This document shows, piece by piece, positions 26,145 to 36,263 of a stretch of DNA of 64,000 bases (the first letter of the stretch is position 1; each line of letters begins with the position of its first letter). Source of the stretch: Kribbella jejuensis (lineage in GTDB: Bacteria > Actinomycetota > Actinomycetes > Propionibacteriales > Kribbellaceae); contig NZ_VFMM01000004.1 in NCBI RefSeq assembly GCF_006715085.1, positions 310,001 through 374,000 of the forward strand. The letters are read 5' to 3'. The position numbers and the translations under genes are program-made. The notes under the pieces were generated by a model. That model saw only the letters and a list, made by a program, of their open reading frames with translations, was not told the origin of the DNA and did no database searches.

Positions 26145-26740
26145 AGGGCGCCCTTGGTGGACGGGATGCCCGGCTGCCGCGGGTCCAGCTCGGCGGCCGC
26201 CCGCAGTGCCCGGGCGAACGCCTTGAACTGAGCCTCGACGATGTGGTGCGGGTCGCGGCCCGACAGCACCCGGATGTGTACGCAGATCGCCGCGTTGAAC
26301 GCCAGCGTCTCGAACACGTGCTGGGTCAGCGAGCCGGCGTAGTCGCCGCCGATGATCGCGTACACCTGGCCGTCCGGCTCGCCGGTGTGCACGCAGTACG
26401 GCCGGCCGGACAGGTCGACCGTGCAGTGCACTAGCGCCTCGTCCAGCGGCACGGTCGCGTCGCCGAACCGCCGGATGCCGCGCTTGTCACCCAGTGCCTC
26501 GCGCAGCGCCTGGCCGATCCCGATCGCGGTGTCCTCGACGGTGTGGTGCGCGTCGATCTCAAGGTCGCCGACCGTGTTCACGTGCAGGTCGAGCAGCGCG
26601 TGCTTGGCCAGCGCGTTCAGCATGTGGTCGTAGAAGCCGACACCGGTGGAGATGTCGGCCCGGCCCTCGCCGTCGAGGTTCAGCTCGACCAGGACCTTGG
26701 ACTCACTGGTCTCGCGGTCGATCCGCGCGGTGCGCGTCAT
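26141..26740 (-). CDS. hisB: Imidazoleglycerol-phosphate dehydratase
   Basis: A 199-residue manganese enzyme of histidine synthesis (monofunctional, without the phosphatase domain). Metal-binding motifs are visible: FYDHML near residue 38, DAHHTVEDTAIGIGQAL near 68, and the second HHIVEAQFKAFARALR near 168, with the C-terminal GIPSTKG. It overlaps hisC upstream and hisH downstream by 4 bp each, so the whole set is coupled. Confidence 0.97.
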   Translation of the reverse strand: MTRTARIDRETSESKVLVELNLDGEGRADISTGVGFYDHMLNALAKHALLDLHVNTVGDLEIDAHHTVEDTAIGIGQALREALGDKRGIRRFGDATVPLDEALVHCTVDLSGRPYCVHTGEPDGQVYAIIGGDYAGSLTQHVFETLAFNAAICVHIRVLSGRDPHHIVEAQFKAFARALRAAAELDPRQPGIPSTKGAL

Positions 26741-27855
26741 GAGTGCCTTCCCGTGTCTGTCTTGAGGATGCGTTCCATACAGGCGCGGAACGCCGCCATC
26801 TCCTCGCTGGTGCCGATCGAGACCCGGAGCCAGCCGTCCGGCCCGGTCTCACGGATCAGTACGCCGTCGTCGAGCAACGCCTGCCACACCGCGTGCCGGT
26901 CCGCGAACGTCCCGAACAGCACGAAGTTCGCGTCCGAGTCGACCGCGCGCAGGCCCAGGGCCCGGAGCCAGCCGACGGTCTCGTCACGTTCGGCGCGGAG
27001 CTGCTCCACCCGGCCGAGCAGCTCGTCGGAGTGCCGCAGCGCCGCGCGGGCGGTCGCCTGGGTGACCGCGGACAGATGGTACGGCAGCCGGACGATCCGC
27101 AGCGCGTCCACGAACTGCTTGCTGGCGGCAAGGTATCCGACCCGGCCGCCGGCCATCGCGAACGCCTTCGACATCGTCCGGGAGACGGCCAGGTTCGGGT
27201 ACGACGGCAGCAACGAGACGGCGCTGGGCGTCCCGGCCCGGCGGAACTCGGCGTACGCCTCGTCGACCACCACGACCGACCCGAGCGAGGCGGCCTGCGC
27301 GACGATCGCCTCGGTCACGTCGATCGGCAGCGCCGTACCGGTCGGGTTGTTGGGCGAGGCGAGCAACACGACCGACGGGCGGTGCCGGGAGATCGCGGCG
27401 ATCGCCTTGCTCCGGTCGAGCGTGAAGTCCTCGGCGCGGCGGCCGGTGACCCAGGCGGTGTTCGTGTCGCGGGCGTACTCCGGGTACATCGAGTAGGTCG
27501 GGGCGAACGACAGCGCCGTACGGCCGGGGCCGCCGAACGCCTGCAGGATGTGCAGCATCACCTCGTTGGACCCGTTGGCGGCCCACAGCTGCTCCGGCTC
27601 CAGCCGCGCGCCGGACTCGCGGGCCAGGTACGCCGCGAGGTCCGCGCGCAGGTCGAGGAACTCGCGGTCCGGGTACCGGTTCATGCCACGGGCTGCTGCC
27701 GCCACCGAGGCGGCCACGTCGGCGACCGTCTCCTCGCTCGGCGGGTACGGGTTCTCGTTGACGTTCAGCAGCACCGGGACGTCGAGCTGCGGGGCGCCGT
27801 ACGGCTCGAAGCTCTTCAGCTCCTCGCGGATCGGCAGCCCGTCGAAGCGGCCCAT
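26737..27855 (-). CDS. hisC: Histidinol-phosphate aminotransferase
   Basis: A 372-residue PLP-dependent class II aminotransferase. NENPYPPSEE at the N-terminus, ASPNNPTG near residue 170, VVDEAYAEF near 200 and the PLP lysine in SRTMSKAFAMAG near 228 are all present. ATG 27855 shares one base with the hisD stop (TGATG); choosing it gives the normal length. An aromatic aminotransferase role is possible for such proteins, but the operon supports histidine synthesis. Confidence 0.96.
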   Translation of the reverse strand: MGRFDGLPIREELKSFEPYGAPQLDVPVLLNVNENPYPPSEETVADVAASVAAAARGMNRYPDREFLDLRADLAAYLARESGARLEPEQLWAANGSNEVMLHILQAFGGPGRTALSFAPTYSMYPEYARDTNTAWVTGRRAEDFTLDRSKAIAAISRHRPSVVLLASPNNPTGTALPIDVTEAIVAQAASLGSVVVVDEAYAEFRRAGTPSAVSLLPSYPNLAVSRTMSKAFAMAGGRVGYLAASKQFVDALRIVRLPYHLSAVTQATARAALRHSDELLGRVEQLRAERDETVGWLRALGLRAVDSDANFVLFGTFADRHAVWQALLDDGVLIRETGPDGWLRVSIGTSEEMAAFRACMERILKTDTGRHS

Positions 27856-29168
27856 CAGCTCTCCCCTGGGAATCGCGACGAGACTGCGGCGCCGTGGGCC
27901 GGCAGGTCCTCGGCGTGCGCGAGCGCGAGTACGTGCCCGGCGACCTCCTGCAACGCATCGCGGGAGTAGTTGACGACGTGCACGGCCTTCAGGAAGCTGC
28001 GCACGGACAAGCCGGACGAGTGGCAGGCGCAACCGGCGGTCGGGAGCACATGGTTCGAACCGGCGCAGTAGTCGCCGAGCGAGACCGGCGACCAGCTGCC
28101 GACGAAGATCGCGCCGGCGTTGGTGATCTGACCGGCGCGCTCCTCGGCGTCGGCGGTCTGGATCTCCAGGTGCTCGGCGGCGTACGCGTTCACGACAGCC
28201 GTGCCCTGGTCGAGGTCGTCCACCAGGACGACGGCGGACTGCTGACCGGACAGCGCCTCGGTGACGCGGTCGGCGTGCTTGGTCTTCGCGACCTGGACCG
28301 GAAGCTCGGCTTCCACTGCGGCGGCCAGCACCTCCGACGGTGTCACCAGCACACTGGCGGCCATCGGGTCGTGCTCGGCCTGGCTGATCAGGTCCGCGGC
28401 GACGTGCTTCGGGACCGCGGTGTCGTCGGCGAGGATCGCGATCTCGGTCGGGCCGGCCTCCGAGTCGATGCCGACCTCGCCCAGCAGGAATCGCTTGGCG
28501 GCGACCACGTAGATGTTGCCGGGGCCGGTGATCAGGTTGACCTTCTGGCAACCCTCGAAGCCGTACGCGAACCCGGCGATCGCCTGCGCGCCGCCCATCG
28601 CGTACACCTCGTCGATGCCCAGCAGCTCACAGACCGCCAGCACCGTCGGGTGCGGCAGACCGCCGAACTCCTTCTGTGGCGGGGATGCCACCGCGAGCGA
28701 CGGTACGCCGGCCACCTGGGCCGGTACGACGTTCATGACCACGCTGGACGCCAGCGGCGCGCGACCGCCGGGAACGTACAGCCCGACGCGTTGCACCGGG
28801 ACGAACCGCTGCGTCACCCGCCCGCCGGGAGCGGGCTCGGAGGCGATGTCGGCGGTGAGCTCGTCCTGGCTGACCTCACGGACCCGGCGGATCGACTCCT
28901 CGAAGGCGCTGCGCACCTCCGGGTCGAGCTCCTCCAACGCCGTCTTCAGCGCCTCCGCGGGCACCCGCACGTCGTCGACACGCACATGGTCGAACTTCTC
29001 GCCGTACTCCCTGATCGCCTCGAGGCCGCGATGGCGGACGTCCAGGCAGATCGGTCGGACGACGTCGAGGGCGGCCTCGACGTCGAACACGGCTCGGGGG
29101 ACCAGGGCTTGGAGGTTCAGCACCTCTCCAGCTGCCACTCGGCCCCGCAGGTCGACGCGGCGAATCAT
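27855..29168 (-). CDS. hisD: Histidinol dehydrogenase
   Basis: A 437-residue zinc enzyme that oxidises histidinol to histidine in two NAD-dependent steps. Typical parts: GLYVPGGRAPLASSVVMN near residue 130, GPGNIYVVAAK near 215, EAGPTEIAILAD near 240, and the ligand/catalytic region AEHLEI near 335 with NHVLPT near 365. It heads hisDCBH. No Shine-Dalgarno site precedes ATG 29168; TAGACT ends 6 nt upstream, so the mRNA is probably leaderless. Confidence 0.97.
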   Translation of the reverse strand: MIRRVDLRGRVAAGEVLNLQALVPRAVFDVEAALDVVRPICLDVRHRGLEAIREYGEKFDHVRVDDVRVPAEALKTALEELDPEVRSAFEESIRRVREVSQDELTADIASEPAPGGRVTQRFVPVQRVGLYVPGGRAPLASSVVMNVVPAQVAGVPSLAVASPPQKEFGGLPHPTVLAVCELLGIDEVYAMGGAQAIAGFAYGFEGCQKVNLITGPGNIYVVAAKRFLLGEVGIDSEAGPTEIAILADDTAVPKHVAADLISQAEHDPMAASVLVTPSEVLAAAVEAELPVQVAKTKHADRVTEALSGQQSAVVLVDDLDQGTAVVNAYAAEHLEIQTADAEERAGQITNAGAIFVGSWSPVSLGDYCAGSNHVLPTAGCACHSSGLSVRSFLKAVHVVNYSRDALQEVAGHVLALAHAEDLPAHGAAVSSRFPGES

Positions 29169-29174
29169 GCGCTC

Positions 29175-29180
29175 AGTCTA
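29175..29180 (-). promoter_or_regulatory. hisD -10 box, leaderless type
   Basis: TAGACT lies 6 nt before ATG 29168 on the minus strand. The same hexamer precedes recQ. The divergent LON-protein -10 box is 77 bp away. Confidence 0.6.
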
Positions 29181-29256
29181 GTGGTCGCACCCGGCGCCGC
29201 TGACCCGCTATCCACAGGCTGGCCCGTCACGGCAGGTCAGCCCGGCGGCCATGCCC

Positions 29257-29262
29257 TAGGCT
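29257..29262 (+). promoter_or_regulatory. LON-domain gene -10 box, leaderless type
   Basis: TAGGCT lies 7 nt before ATG 29270, with no ribosome site between. Confidence 0.55.
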
Positions 29263-29269
29263 CGACCGC

Positions 29270-29941
29270 ATGGACTCCCGCCTGCCGTTGCTCACTGTCG
29301 ACACGGTGATCTTTCCCGGGCTGGTGCTGGCGATTCCGGTGACCGACGTGCAAGGGCGAGCGGTGGTCCGCGACCTGGTCGAGAACGGCGGTGAACTGGT
29401 CTGCGGCGCCCTCGCGGTGCGCGACGGGTACGAGCTGGGTGAGCGGGTGTTCCGGTCGCTGTACGGGACCGGCTGTGCGGCGACGATCTCCGAGATCGCG
29501 GTGGACGCCGACGACGAGGGCCCGATCGAGGTGACGCTGACCGGCAACCGCCGGTTCAAGGTGACCGAGCTGGACGGCAGCGGCGACTACCTGGTCGCGG
29601 ACGTCGAATGGCTGGCCGACGACCTCGGCGACGACCCGTTGGGCACGGCAACGATCGCGCTGGAACGGTTCCGCAAGTACGCCGAGGCGGTCAGCGAGAT
29701 CAGCCGGCCCGGCCTGCACCTCGGCGACCTCCCGGACAACCCCAGCACACTGTCGTACCTGATGTCGGCCGCGATGAAGCTGATGACGCCCGACCGCCAG
29801 AAACTCCTCGAAGCCCCGGACGCCACCACCCGGCTGGCTCAACTGGTCGGCCTCCTCGACAACGAACTGGCCGCGATCAAGGCGCTCCCCTCGCTGCCGG
29901 CCACCGACCTGATCACCTGGTCGGCCCTCTCCCCCAACTGA
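29270..29941 (+). CDS. LON substrate-binding-domain protein (no ATPase)
   Basis: A 223-residue protein consisting of the N-terminal LON domain alone. PLLTVDTVIFPGLVLAIPV at the start, the YELGERVFRSLYGTGCAATI region and LTGNRRFKVTEL are typical of the LON-N fold; there is no Walker motif and no Ser-Lys protease dyad. Free-standing LON domains occur widely and their role is unclear, possibly in protein binding. It lies upstream of an RHH/MazF toxin-antitoxin pair with a 42-bp gap, and divergent from hisD. Confidence 0.88.
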   Translation: MDSRLPLLTVDTVIFPGLVLAIPVTDVQGRAVVRDLVENGGELVCGALAVRDGYELGERVFRSLYGTGCAATISEIAVDADDEGPIEVTLTGNRRFKVTELDGSGDYLVADVEWLADDLGDDPLGTATIALERFRKYAEAVSEISRPGLHLGDLPDNPSTLSYLMSAAMKLMTPDRQKLLEAPDATTRLAQLVGLLDNELAAIKALPSLPATDLITWSALSPN

Positions 29942-29969
29942 GCAGCCCTACCGCAACGAATCCCACAGC

Positions 29970-29986
29970 GGTATGGTTTTGGTATG
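29970..29986 (+). promoter_or_regulatory. Toxin-antitoxin promoter with direct repeat
   Basis: GGTATG occurs at 29970 and again at 29981, 11 bp apart, one helical turn. The -10 box TATGGT (29972-29977) sits in the first copy and the antitoxin ATG (29984) in the second. This is a good candidate site for autorepression by the RHH antitoxin. Confidence 0.5.
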
Positions 29987-30217
29987 AGCAAACAGATCAC
30001 CGTTCGGCTGCCGGACGAGCTGGTCGACTTCATGGACGAGCTGGTCGCCACCGACAAGGCGACGAGCCGGGCGTCCGTGGTCGCCCGGGCGATGGAACGC
30101 GAGCGCCGCCGCGAACTCGCCGCGCGCGACCTCGCCATCCTGAGCGAGCACGGCGGGTACGACGACCTCGACGGCCTGGCTCCAGCAGCGTCCGGCACAG
30201 TCCTCGATCTCGACTGA
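29984..30217 (+). CDS. Ribbon-helix-helix antitoxin
   Basis: A 77-residue protein whose first 45 residues form a ribbon-helix-helix DNA-binding motif: the KQITVRLPDELVDFMDELV strand and helix, then SRASVVARAMERERRR. The C-terminal tail, acidic and probably disordered (GGYDDLDGL to the end), is expected to wrap the toxin. The gene is leaderless in appearance. It lies 9 bp before a MazF-like gene, the standard order antitoxin then toxin. Confidence 0.88.
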   Translation: MSKQITVRLPDELVDFMDELVATDKATSRASVVARAMERERRRELAARDLAILSEHGGYDDLDGLAPAASGTVLDLD

Positions 30218-30226
30218 GTCGACACC

Positions 30227-30529
30227 GTGCGTCCACTGCACATCGCCCGGCTCGACAAACCCCGGCCCGTGGTGGTGCTGACCCGCGAACTCATCCGCCC
30301 GCGGCTGACCAACGTCACGGTCGCGCCGATCACCAGCACGATCCGCGGCCTGTCGACCGAAGTACTGGTCGGCCCGGACAACGGTCTGGATCACCCGAGC
30401 GCGATCTCCTGCGACAACATCCAGACCATCCCGAGGAGCCAGCTGGGCCGGCTCATCGGGTACCTCCACCCCGACCAGGAACCTGCCCTGGCCGAGGCGA
30501 TCAACCTGGCGTTCGACCTCGAGCTCTAA
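30227..30529 (+). CDS. MazF/PemK-family toxin (endoribonuclease)
   Basis: A 100-residue MazF-like protein. KPRPVVVLTRELIRPRLTNV and VAPITSTIRGLSTEVLV are the family's beta-barrel segments, followed by the SAISCDNIQTIPRSQLGRLIG block with the conserved Cys/Asp region. MazF enzymes cut single-stranded RNA at short motifs; the site here is unknown. GTG 30227 starts the protein without a ribosome site, so translation probably depends on the antitoxin 9 bp upstream. The 3' end overlaps ilvD by 4 bp on the opposite strand. Confidence 0.9.
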   Translation: MRPLHIARLDKPRPVVVLTRELIRPRLTNVTVAPITSTIRGLSTEVLVGPDNGLDHPSAISCDNIQTIPRSQLGRLIGYLHPDQEPALAEAINLAFDLEL

Positions 30530-32376
30530 CCCAGCTTGGACAGGTCGCGAACCGCGCCCTTGTCGGCGCTCGTCGCCATCGCCGCGTACGTCTTCAGCGC
30601 GCTGGACACCTTGCGGTCGCGGTTCTGCGGGGCGTAGACGCCGTTCAGCGCCGCATCGCGAGCGGCCAGCTCCTCGTCGGAGACCAGCAGTTCGATCGAG
30701 CGGTTCGGGATGTCGATCTTGATCCGGTCGCCGTCCTGGACCAGGGCGATCGTCCCGCCGGAGGCCGCCTCGGGCGAGGCATGCCCGATCGAGAGTCCCG
30801 ACGTACCGCCGGAGAACCGGCCGTCGGTGATCAGTGCGCAGACCTTGCCGAGACCGCGGCCCTTCAGGTACGAGGTCGGGTACAGCATCTCCTGCATCCC
30901 GGGCCCGCCCTTCGGGCCCTCGTACCGGATCACGACGACGTCGCCGGGCTGGATCTGCTTGGTGAGGATCTTCTCGACGGCCTGCTCCTGGGACTCGCAC
31001 ACCACGGCCGGACCCTCGAACGTCCAGATCGACTCGTCCACGCCGGCCGTCTTCACCACACAGCCGTCGACGGCCAGGTTGCCCTTCAGGACGGCGAGAC
31101 CGCCGTCCTTGGAGTAGGCGTGCTCGCGGTCCCGGATGCAGCCGTTCGCCGCGTCGGTGTCCAGCGTGTCCCAACGCTCCGACTGCGAGAACGCGGTCGC
31201 CGACCGCTTGCAGCCCGGCGCCGCGTGCCACAGCTCGACGGCCTCCGGCGACGGCGAGCCGCCGCGCAGGTCCCACGTCTTCAGCCACTCGTCGATCGAG
31301 TCGCTGTGCACGGTGTGGATGTTCTGGTTCAGCAGGCCGGCCCGGTACAGCTCGCCGAGGATCGCGGGGATGCCGCCGGCGCGGTGCACGTCCTCCATGT
31401 AGTACGTGCCCTGCGGGGCGACGTTCGGCGCGACCTTCGCCAGGCACGGGACCCGGCGGGAGACCGCGTTGATGTCGTCCAGGTCGAAGTCGACCTCGGC
31501 CTCCTGCGCGGCGGCCAGCAGGTGCAGGATCGTGTTGGTCGAGCCGCCCATCGCGATGTCGAGCGCCATCGCGTTACCGAACGCCTCCTTCGAGGCGATC
31601 GACCGCGGCAGCACGGTCTCGTCGTCGTTGTCGTAGTACCGGTGGGCCAGCCGTACGACGGTCTCGCCGGCCTTCTCGTACAGCGCGCGGCGGGCGGTGT
31701 GGGTGGCCAGTACGGACCCGTTGCCGGGCAGCGACAGGCCGATCGCCTCGGTCAGGCAGTTCATCGAGTTCGCGGTGAACATGCCCGAACAGGAACCGCA
31801 GGTCGGGCAGGCGTTCTCCTCGATCCGCAGGATGTCGGCGTCGGAGACGTTCTCGTTGACGGCCTCGGACATCGCGTCGATCAGGTCGAGCTTGCGGACC
31901 GTACCGTCGACGAGCGTCGCCCGGCCGGCCTCCATCGGGCCGCCGGAGACGAACACGGTCGGGATGTTCAGCCGGAGCGCGGCGTTCAGCATGCCGGGAG
32001 TGATTTTGTCGCAGTTCGAGATGCAGACCAGCGCGTCCGCGCAGTGCGCCTCGACCATGTACTCGACCGAGTCCGCGATCAGGTCCCGGGACGGGAGGCT
32101 GTAGAGCATGCCGCCGTGGCCCATCGCGATCCCGTCGTCGACGGCGATCGTGTTGAACTCGCGGGCGATCCCGCCGGCCGCGTGGATCGCCGCGGACACG
32201 ATCCGGCCGACCGGGGCCAGATGGGTGTGACCGGGGACGAACTCGGTGAAGCTGTTCGCCACCGCGATGATCGGCTTCCCGAAGTCCTCCCGGGCTACCC
32301 CCGAGGCCTGCATGAGCGCGCGGGCGCCCGCCATGTTGCGGCCGTGGGTGACAGTACGGGACCTCAGAGCAGGCAC
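30526..32376 (-). CDS. ilvD: Dihydroxy-acid dehydratase
   Basis: A 616-residue iron-sulfur enzyme of valine, leucine and isoleucine synthesis. Cluster cysteines are seen in SNCDKITPGM near residue 125 and CGSCSGMFTANSMNCLTE near 192; the C-terminal GRFSGGTSGLSIGHASPEAA block is intact. The length is normal. ATG 32376 has AAGGAG 7 nt upstream. No other branched-chain genes are adjacent. It is divergent from a methyltransferase gene, and its promoter contains a GTATC palindrome. Confidence 0.97.
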   Translation of the reverse strand: MPALRSRTVTHGRNMAGARALMQASGVAREDFGKPIIAVANSFTEFVPGHTHLAPVGRIVSAAIHAAGGIAREFNTIAVDDGIAMGHGGMLYSLPSRDLIADSVEYMVEAHCADALVCISNCDKITPGMLNAALRLNIPTVFVSGGPMEAGRATLVDGTVRKLDLIDAMSEAVNENVSDADILRIEENACPTCGSCSGMFTANSMNCLTEAIGLSLPGNGSVLATHTARRALYEKAGETVVRLAHRYYDNDDETVLPRSIASKEAFGNAMALDIAMGGSTNTILHLLAAAQEAEVDFDLDDINAVSRRVPCLAKVAPNVAPQGTYYMEDVHRAGGIPAILGELYRAGLLNQNIHTVHSDSIDEWLKTWDLRGGSPSPEAVELWHAAPGCKRSATAFSQSERWDTLDTDAANGCIRDREHAYSKDGGLAVLKGNLAVDGCVVKTAGVDESIWTFEGPAVVCESQEQAVEKILTKQIQPGDVVVIRYEGPKGGPGMQEMLYPTSYLKGRGLGKVCALITDGRFSGGTSGLSIGHASPEAASGGTIALVQDGDRIKIDIPNRSIELLVSDEELAARDAALNGVYAPQNRDRKVSSALKTYAAMATSADKGAVRDLSKLG

Positions 32377-32401
32377 GACGACATCTCCTTGCGGCTAGTA
32401 C

Positions 32402-32415
32402 GTATCTCTTGATAC
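32402..32415. promoter_or_regulatory. Palindrome upstream of ilvD
   Basis: GTATC-TCTT-GATAC lies 26 bp before the ilvD start; another GATAC occurs at 32422. It could be an operator or part of a short leader hairpin. No regulator is assigned. Confidence 0.35.
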
Positions 32416-32495
32416 CTGATCGATACTGCCACGCGGGTCCGGATAGCGGTACGCCGGTCCCGGATGACGGATGCGGCAGTGCCACCCCGCCGCCG

Positions 32496-32501
32496 TATCT
32501 T
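32496..32501 (+). promoter_or_regulatory. Methyltransferase -10 box, leaderless type
   Basis: TATCTT lies 6 nt before GTG 32508; there is no ribosome site. Confidence 0.55.
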
Positions 32502-32507
32502 GGCCGC

Positions 32508-33527
32508 GTGACCTCCACTGGCGACACCGATCCGCTCGCCCGCTTCGCGTCGGCCGGCTCAGCGCGGAGCACTCTCCAGGCGTGGGCTGAGGGCGCGTAC
32601 GTCGTACGCCTGCTGACCGTCGTACGCGACAAGGGCTGGACGGCGTACCTGATCGAACCGCGCTCGGTCGGCGAACTGGCGACCTACTCCGGCCTCGCGC
32701 CGGAACGCGTCGCGGACATCGTCGACGTGCTCGAGGCGTACGGCGTGGTCGACCGGACCGACGAGACGGTTCGATTGACGGCGGAGTTCGCGGCACTGTC
32801 CGCCGACGACGCATGGGTCGGCCTCGACGAGTTGCTCGACCGGATCGAGCTGACGACGCGGCTGGTTCCGGCGACCGCCGAGGCCGGCCCGCTGCCGCTG
32901 TCCGAAGCCGACGCGCTGCTGATCGCGCGCTCGTCCGGCGGCAACTCGACCCACATCACCCGGGCCTTGTTCGACCGGTTGTTCCTGCCCAAGCTTCCCG
33001 AACTCGTCGACGTGGTCCGCACCGAACCGTGGCTCGACGTCGGGTGTGGGGTCGCCGGATCCACCTTGACGCTGGCGGGATTGTTCCCCGAGCTCAAGGC
33101 CGTCGCGCTCGAACTCGTTCCTACCGTGGCCGCCGAGACGCGGCGCCGGGCCGAGGCTCAGGGTGTGGCCGACCGGGTGGATATCCGGACGATGGACGTA
33201 CGCGATTTCGACGAGCAGGACGCGTTCGGCGGGGCTTTCTGGGCACAGCCGTTCTTTCCCGAGGCGACCCGCGCCGCGGCGCTCGCGACCATCCTGCGCG
33301 CGCTGCGCCCCGGAGGTCTGCTGTTCCTGCAGGAGATGGAGCCGGTGCCGGACGAGGCTGCCCGGCCCGCGTACACCATGCGGCGGCTGATCGCCCAGGC
33401 TCAGGGGATCCCGTTCGGCCGGACCGCCGAGGAGCTGACGGCCGAGACCGTGGCTGCCGGGTTCCAGCCGGTGCGGGTGGCGCAGACCGATTTCGGCCGG
33501 ATCGTGATCGTGCGGCATCCGGACTGA
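32508..33527 (+). CDS. SAM-dependent methyltransferase with N-terminal winged helix
   Basis: A 339-residue protein. Residues 15-95 form a winged-helix-like dimerisation region (YVVRLLTVVRDKGWTAYLIE, then LAPERVADIVDVLEAYGVV), as in O-methyltransferases. The SAM-binding core begins at WLDVGCGVAGSTLTLAGLFP near residue 175, followed by an acidic residue after the second strand and the LRALRPGGLLFLQEM segment near 265. The GTG start was chosen from the leaderless TATCTT box. The substrate is unknown. It is followed 35 bp later by an AraC regulator with its own -10 box. Confidence 0.85.
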   Translation: MTSTGDTDPLARFASAGSARSTLQAWAEGAYVVRLLTVVRDKGWTAYLIEPRSVGELATYSGLAPERVADIVDVLEAYGVVDRTDETVRLTAEFAALSADDAWVGLDELLDRIELTTRLVPATAEAGPLPLSEADALLIARSSGGNSTHITRALFDRLFLPKLPELVDVVRTEPWLDVGCGVAGSTLTLAGLFPELKAVALELVPTVAAETRRRAEAQGVADRVDIRTMDVRDFDEQDAFGGAFWAQPFFPEATRAAALATILRALRPGGLLFLQEMEPVPDEAARPAYTMRRLIAQAQGIPFGRTAEELTAETVAAGFQPVRVAQTDFGRIVIVRHPD

Positions 33528-33550
33528 CCACAACTGTCGGAGGTCCGTTC

Positions 33551-33556
33551 TAGCCT
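33551..33556 (+). promoter_or_regulatory. araC-family gene -10 box, leaderless type
   Basis: TAGCCT lies 6 nt before ATG 33563; there is no ribosome site. Confidence 0.55.
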
Positions 33557-33562
33557 GCTTGC

Positions 33563-34420
33563 ATGGCATACGCGACCCGCGCGGTTCACCTGGCGCTGCG
33601 TCCGTACGTCGGCGACCTGATCGGGTATGCGTACGACGCGGATCCGCCGGACTTGCACCGCGGCCTGCCGTCGCGCTACCTGACGATCATCGTCACGCTC
33701 GACGAGCCGCTGGGTGTCGCCCAGCCGGGCGGCCCGGTGGAGAAGTACGACGCCCTCGTCGGCGGACTGCACTCGACCGCTGTGCACGTCGGCCAGACTC
33801 CCAGCCGTGCCGGCCTCCAGCTCAGTCTCACGCCGGCCGCCGCGCGCGTACTGCTCGGCGTTCCGCCGGGCGAGCTCGCGGGCGTGATCGGTCTCGACCA
33901 GCTCCTCGGCCGCGCGGCACGCGAACTGGTGGAGCAGCTCCGGGACACACCGGCCTGGTCGGCACGCTTCGACCTCCTCGAGGCGTGGTTGCTCCGGCAG
34001 CTCGACGGACGCCGGCCGGCTGCGGTCCGCCCCGAGCTCGGATGGGCGTGGTTGCGGTTGTGCGAGGCAGGCGGCGCGATCGGCGTACAGGAGCTGGCGT
34101 CGGAGGTCGGGTGGAGCCGGCGGCACCTCACCGAGCGGTTCCGGTCCGAGTTCGGCCTGCCGCCGAAGGTGGCATCGCGGGTGCTCCGGTTCGAGTACGT
34201 CACGGCGACGCTGCGCCGGCGTCCGGACACCCGGCTGGCCGACCTGGCGGCCGTCGCCGGGTATGCCGATCAGGCGCATCTGACCCGCGAGTTCCGGGCG
34301 ATCGCGGGCTGCTCGCCGCGGCAGTGGATGATCGAGGAACTGCCCGCGCTACCGGCCGATTTCGACCGTAATCCACAGGGTCCGGCGATCGTGCCAGCAG
34401 CGGTCGCGGGATCTCACTAG
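33563..34420 (+). CDS. AraC-family transcriptional regulator
   Basis: A 285-residue regulator. The C-terminal AraC DNA-binding domain has two helix-turn-helix units (IGVQELASEVGWSRRHLTER near residue 180 and RLADLAAVAGYADQAHLTRE near 225), ending SPRQWM. The N-terminal 150 residues are an effector domain with a FQPHGV-like LSLTPAAARVLLGVPPGELAG part, similar to regulators that sit next to methyltransferase or VOC genes. Regulated genes are unknown; the preceding methyltransferase is a candidate. recQ begins 10 bp after it. Confidence 0.9.
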   Translation: MAYATRAVHLALRPYVGDLIGYAYDADPPDLHRGLPSRYLTIIVTLDEPLGVAQPGGPVEKYDALVGGLHSTAVHVGQTPSRAGLQLSLTPAAARVLLGVPPGELAGVIGLDQLLGRAARELVEQLRDTPAWSARFDLLEAWLLRQLDGRRPAAVRPELGWAWLRLCEAGGAIGVQELASEVGWSRRHLTERFRSEFGLPPKVASRVLRFEYVTATLRRRPDTRLADLAAVAGYADQAHLTREFRAIAGCSPRQWMIEELPALPADFDRNPQGPAIVPAAVAGSH

Positions 34421-34423
34421 ACT
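34418..34423 (+). promoter_or_regulatory. recQ -10 box, leaderless type
   Basis: TAGACT lies 7 nt before GTG 34431 and overlaps the stop of the araC-type gene, so read-through from that gene is also possible. Confidence 0.45.
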
Positions 34424-34430
34424 CCCCGGG

Positions 34431-36263
<1,833 letters not shown>

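Noticed and set aside
34418..34423. A firm independent recQ promoter
   Set aside because: The hexamer overlaps the preceding stop codon and recQ starts only 10 bp later, so co-transcription explains it equally well; listed with low confidence.
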